Source of the DNA: Methanobacterium sp.
GTDB taxonomy: Archaea > Methanobacteriota > Methanobacteria > Methanobacteriales > Methanobacteriaceae
Reading direction: 5' to 3'
Length of the DNA stretch: 6,877 nucleotides
NCBI GenBank assembly: GCA_020854975.1
Contig: JAHKLQ010000188.1
Span: 1 to 6,877, forward strand
Position 1 is the first letter of the stretch. Each line of letters opens with the position of its first letter. The notes beneath the pieces are model-generated. The model did no database searches. It worked only from the letters and a program-made list of their open reading frames with translations, and was not told where the DNA came from. The position numbers were made by a program, and so were the translations under genes. Shown here one piece after another: positions 5,589 to 6,877 of the stretch.

Positions 5589-5677
5589 ACCCTCAAATTC
5601 GCTACTTACTATTAATTATAGTATCTCCATCTTTAATATCTTTAATAAATCATGGAAGATGATTTTCAATTTTTTTT

Positions 5678-5742
5678 AACAAGGAGTAGATAATATTCAA
5701 ATAAACCCCATAATCAAGGCTAATATTAAGAAATTCCTTGTT
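5678..5742. other. Long nested inverted repeat, possible structured RNA element
   Basis: Outer arms AACAAGGA (5678-5685) and TCCTTGTT (5735-5742) enclose inner arms TAATATT (5691-5697) and AATATTA (5722-5728), with 5- and 6-base internal loops and a 24-base apical loop. All four arms pair perfectly. It lies about 105-170 bases upstream of the GTG of the DUF2769-like gene and downstream of the terminator of the Cys-rich peptide gene. It could be part of a leader RNA, a small RNA, or a DNA site; neither strand has a T-run placed for a hairpin terminator. It matches no RNA family I recognise. Confidence 0.4.
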
Positions 5743-5746
5743 TAAG

Positions 5747-5766
5747 TATTATTCAAATATTATTCA
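5747..5766. repeat. Two direct copies of TATTATTCA, period 11 bp
   Basis: Copies at 5747-5755 and 5758-5766, about one helical turn apart, next to the nested inverted repeat. Short and AT-rich, so chance is possible. Confidence 0.35.
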
Positions 5767-5772
5767 GGAGTT

Positions 5773-5811
5773 AAAAAAAATAGTATTCTTTAAAAAAAGG
5801 ATTAAAAAAAA
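5773..5811 (-). terminator. Triple oligo-T terminator of the Cys-rich peptide gene
   Basis: Reading the minus strand after the TGA at 5853-5855, three T-runs follow in close order: T8 (5804-5811), T7 (5792-5798) and T8 (5773-5780). This is a textbook euryarchaeal terminator array. It separates the small peptide gene from the DUF2769-like gene downstream. Confidence 0.75.
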
Positions 5812-5852
5812 TTCAAGATTAAAGAATGATGCAATGGAATGATATTCCATTA

Positions 5853-6032
5853 TCAATTTTCATCTTTCTCTTTTTTCTCATCTTCAGGAGATTTGAACAC
5901 ATAACCACACTTACTGCATGTAAGAGATTGAGTTGTGCCAAAAGCATGATGTTCAGCATCCAATCTTCGTTTAAGGGTTTTATCCTTACATCCGCACTCA
6001 GGACACTTTTCGTTAAGTTTTCCTAAATTCAT
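5853..6032 (-). CDS. 59-residue Cys-rich zinc-ribbon-like peptide, possible substrate of a radical SAM enzyme
   Basis: A short gene from the ATG at 6032 to the TGA at 5853-5855. It begins MNLGKLNEKCPECGCKD, continues through RRLDAEHHAFGTTQS (23-36) and CSKCGYVFKS (39-48), and ends in a highly charged tail (EDEKKEKDEN). Cysteines are C10, C13, C15, C39 and C42, so CPECGC and CSKCGY could form a treble zinc ribbon of the CxxC-x25-CxxC type. The start is well supported: GGGAG (6039-6043) lies 6 bases upstream, with a TATA box further upstream. It also resembles, from memory, the methanogen family of small Cys-rich peptides (TIGR04165) described as partners of peptide-modifying radical SAM enzymes. 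A SPASM-type radical SAM gene ends only about 510 bp upstream, which fits. The simpler reading is a small zinc-binding protein. I am sure of the gene, not of which role it has. Confidence 0.85.
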   Translation of the reverse strand: MNLGKLNEKCPECGCKDKTLKRRLDAEHHAFGTTQSLTCSKCGYVFKSPEDEKKEKDEN

Positions 6033-6079
6033 ATCTATCTCCCACTTAATCCATTATTTATAGTTTAATTCTTTATTAT

Positions 6080-6091
6080 TTTATATTAAAT
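6080..6091 (-). promoter_or_regulatory. TATA box of the Cys-rich peptide gene
   Basis: TTTAATATAAAA on the minus strand, preceded by CGAAAC that could act as a B recognition element about 6 bases further upstream than usual. Transcription would start near 6059, giving a leader of about 27 bases that includes the GGGAG site. A second AT element (CTATAAATAA, 6054-6063) lies too close to the gene for a transcript that keeps this site. Confidence 0.5.
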
Positions 6092-6147
6092 CAAAAGTTT
6101 CGAAATTATGATGATTACAACCTACTGAACCAATTAAATTTTGATTT

Positions 6148-6429
6148 TCATCCGGAGGTACTGGTAGTAGTGGTATTCTGACTAGTAGTGTTGCTACTGC
6201 TGTTTTGAGGGACATCATCATTGGATGTGGTATCAGAGGATGGTTGTTGAGTTTGACTTGTTTGACTGGCTTGTGCCTGATCTGTTAAATTATTATATTT
6301 TAGGAATGAATACTTGCTGGAATTATTACTGGAATTATTACCTGAATTGTCAAGATCAGCGAAGTAACCGAGGGCAGCTACCCCTAATATCAATAGAACG
6401 CCTATGATTACAGGTGTACTTCTTTTCAT
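6148..6429 (-). CDS. Small membrane-anchored Asn/Ser/Thr-rich protein with many N-glycosylation sequons
   Basis: A 93-residue protein without a recognised family. It starts MKRSTPVIIG with two basic residues and a hydrophobic segment (7-23), which fits an N-terminal signal anchor with the rest outside the cell. The exterior part is low complexity: SGNNSSNNSS (29-38), a short less repetitive stretch KYSFLKYNNLTD (39-50), then Gln/Ser/Thr/Asn repeats to the end. Eight N-x-S/T sequons are present (N31, N32, N35, N36, N47, N76, N80, N85), suggesting heavy archaeal N-glycosylation. The ATG at 6429 follows GAGATGAG (6433-6440) and a TATA box at about 6462-6470. It lies between the radical SAM gene and the Cys-rich peptide gene on the same strand. 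Its architecture is the same as that of the protein at 4570-4887. Function unknown; a surface or cell-wall component is the natural guess. Confidence 0.75.
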   Translation of the reverse strand: MKRSTPVIIGVLLILGVAALGYFADLDNSGNNSSNNSSKYSFLKYNNLTDQAQASQTSQTQQPSSDTTSNDDVPQNSSSNTTSQNTTTTSTSG

Positions 6430-6461
6430 GTTCTCATCTCTTAAACTCTACGCTCATTTTT

Positions 6462-6470
6462 TTTATATAC
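6462..6470 (-). promoter_or_regulatory. TATA box of the Asn/Ser/Thr-rich protein gene
   Basis: GTATATAAA on the minus strand, followed by more A. The expected transcription start near 6440 leaves a very short leader whose GAGATGAG (6433-6440) is the ribosome binding site. This indicates the gene has its own promoter and is not only read from the radical SAM gene. Confidence 0.6.
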
Positions 6471-6545
6471 ATCACATTATTTTTATTAAATTTTTCTCAT
6501 AACAATTTAGTTTATTAAGTTAGTTAAATGCGTGGTATCTATAAG

Positions 6546-6877
6546 TTAAGAAGGTTTAAGCATTATAGCCATTACACCTTTCTTTGTTTTTTCATCCATA
6601 CCAGAAGAATCAGGGATCATGCCCATACTGGATCCTAACATCTCTTTAGTGGCCCTTGTGGTTATTTCTTTAAATATCATTTTATAGGCAGTACAATGAG
6701 GATCTACTCCATTAATTTCGGCTTTACCAGTTTTCTCATTGATTTTAAGTGCATTGTAGGGACACCCACCTCTACAGAATTTGATGTAATTGCATTTTTT
6801 ACATTCAGAATCAACATAATCTTTAAAGTCATGAAGAAGTTTCCAAGCTTCAGACTGAGCGAGATCCTCCATGCTGG
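6546..6877 (-). CDS. Radical SAM enzyme, C-terminal SPASM domain (5' part outside window), probable peptide-modifying type
   Basis: The frame is open to the right edge (6877) and stops with TAA at 6546-6548. The Met codon at 6872 is very likely internal, because the visible part has no radical SAM core and no ribosome binding site precedes that ATG. Counting from that Met, C24-x2-C27-x5-C33-x3-C37-P, with the sequence CKKCNYIKFCRGGCPYNA, and C60 in GVDPHC are the auxiliary-cluster ligands of a SPASM domain, as in anaerobic sulfatase maturases and RiPP-maturing radical SAM enzymes. The TRATKEMLGSSMGMI tail follows. I recall archaeal methanogen families of this kind described as putative peptide-modifying (TIGR04083/TIGR04084), often next to small Cys-rich peptides. 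Such a peptide is encoded at 5853-6032. The CX3CX2C motif that would prove the radical SAM core lies outside the window, so the exact subfamily is inferred. Confidence 0.82.
   Translation of the reverse strand, partial: SMEDLAQSEAWKLLHDFKDYVDSECKKCNYIKFCRGGCPYNALKINEKTGKAEINGVDPHCTAYKMIFKEITTRATKEMLGSSMGMIPDSSGMDEKTKKGVMAIMLKPS

Noticed and set aside
5826..6026. Plus-strand open frame opposite the 59-residue Cys-rich gene
   Set aside because: The opposite strand has paired CxxC motifs, a ribosome binding site, TATA box and terminators. This frame shows none and mirrors it.
6225..6407. Plus-strand open frame opposite the Asn/Ser/Thr-rich protein gene
   Set aside because: Its Tyr/Trp/Asn-rich sequence is the mirror of the repetitive Asn/Ser/Thr codons on the other strand; no start signals.
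1..6877. tRNA, rRNA, insertion sequence or integrase attachment site
   Set aside because: No cloverleaf-like sequence with a T-loop motif, no ribosomal RNA stretch, no transposase or integrase and no terminal inverted repeats were found by reading both strands.

Overview
The window looks like chromosomal DNA of a methanogenic euryarchaeon, most likely of the Methanobacterium type. It encodes an archaeosine synthase-like protein, a geranylgeranyl reductase with its own ferredoxin (archaeal lipid saturation), a small archaeal Cys-rich DUF2769-like protein and the end of a radical SAM/SPASM enzyme. Intergenic DNA is very AT-rich, with archaeal TATA boxes and oligo-T terminators. The genus is inference; there is no rRNA or other marker here.

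Layout. Positions 1-834 (minus) hold the front part of an ArcS-type tRNA-modification protein that runs off the left edge. It diverges across about 290 bp from an AAA+ ATPase of the Cdc6/ORC-like type (1123-1875, plus), which seems to have a leaderless or nearly leaderless transcript. A UbiA-family membrane prenyltransferase (1992-2789, plus) follows. Convergent to it is a two-gene operon on the minus strand: a 56-residue 2[4Fe-4S] ferredoxin (4132-4302) and geranylgeranyl reductase (2950-4131), with stop and start codons abutting.

The right third (4570-6877) is an accessory-looking minus-strand run of small genes separated by long AT-rich gaps. In order of transcription it contains: the C-terminal SPASM domain of a radical SAM enzyme (partial, 6546 to the right edge); a 93-residue membrane-anchored Asn/Ser/Thr-rich protein (6148-6429); a 59-residue Cys-rich zinc-ribbon-like peptide (5853-6032); a 103-residue double-Cys-cluster protein (5262-5573); and a second membrane-anchored Ser/Thr-rich protein (4570-4887). 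Most of these have a recognisable TATA box or Shine-Dalgarno site of their own, so they look like single units rather than one operon.

How they fit together. The ferredoxin and reductase form a clear unit: electron carrier plus the flavoenzyme that saturates the isoprenoid chains of archaeal lipids. The UbiA protein may also act in isoprenoid or membrane metabolism, but its substrate cannot be read from the sequence. The most interesting possibility is on the right: a SPASM-type radical SAM enzyme close to a tiny Cys-rich peptide, an arrangement typical of peptide-modification (RiPP-like) systems. The gaps also carry several short direct repeats and perfect inverted repeats, some placed just upstream of TATA boxes, that could be operators.
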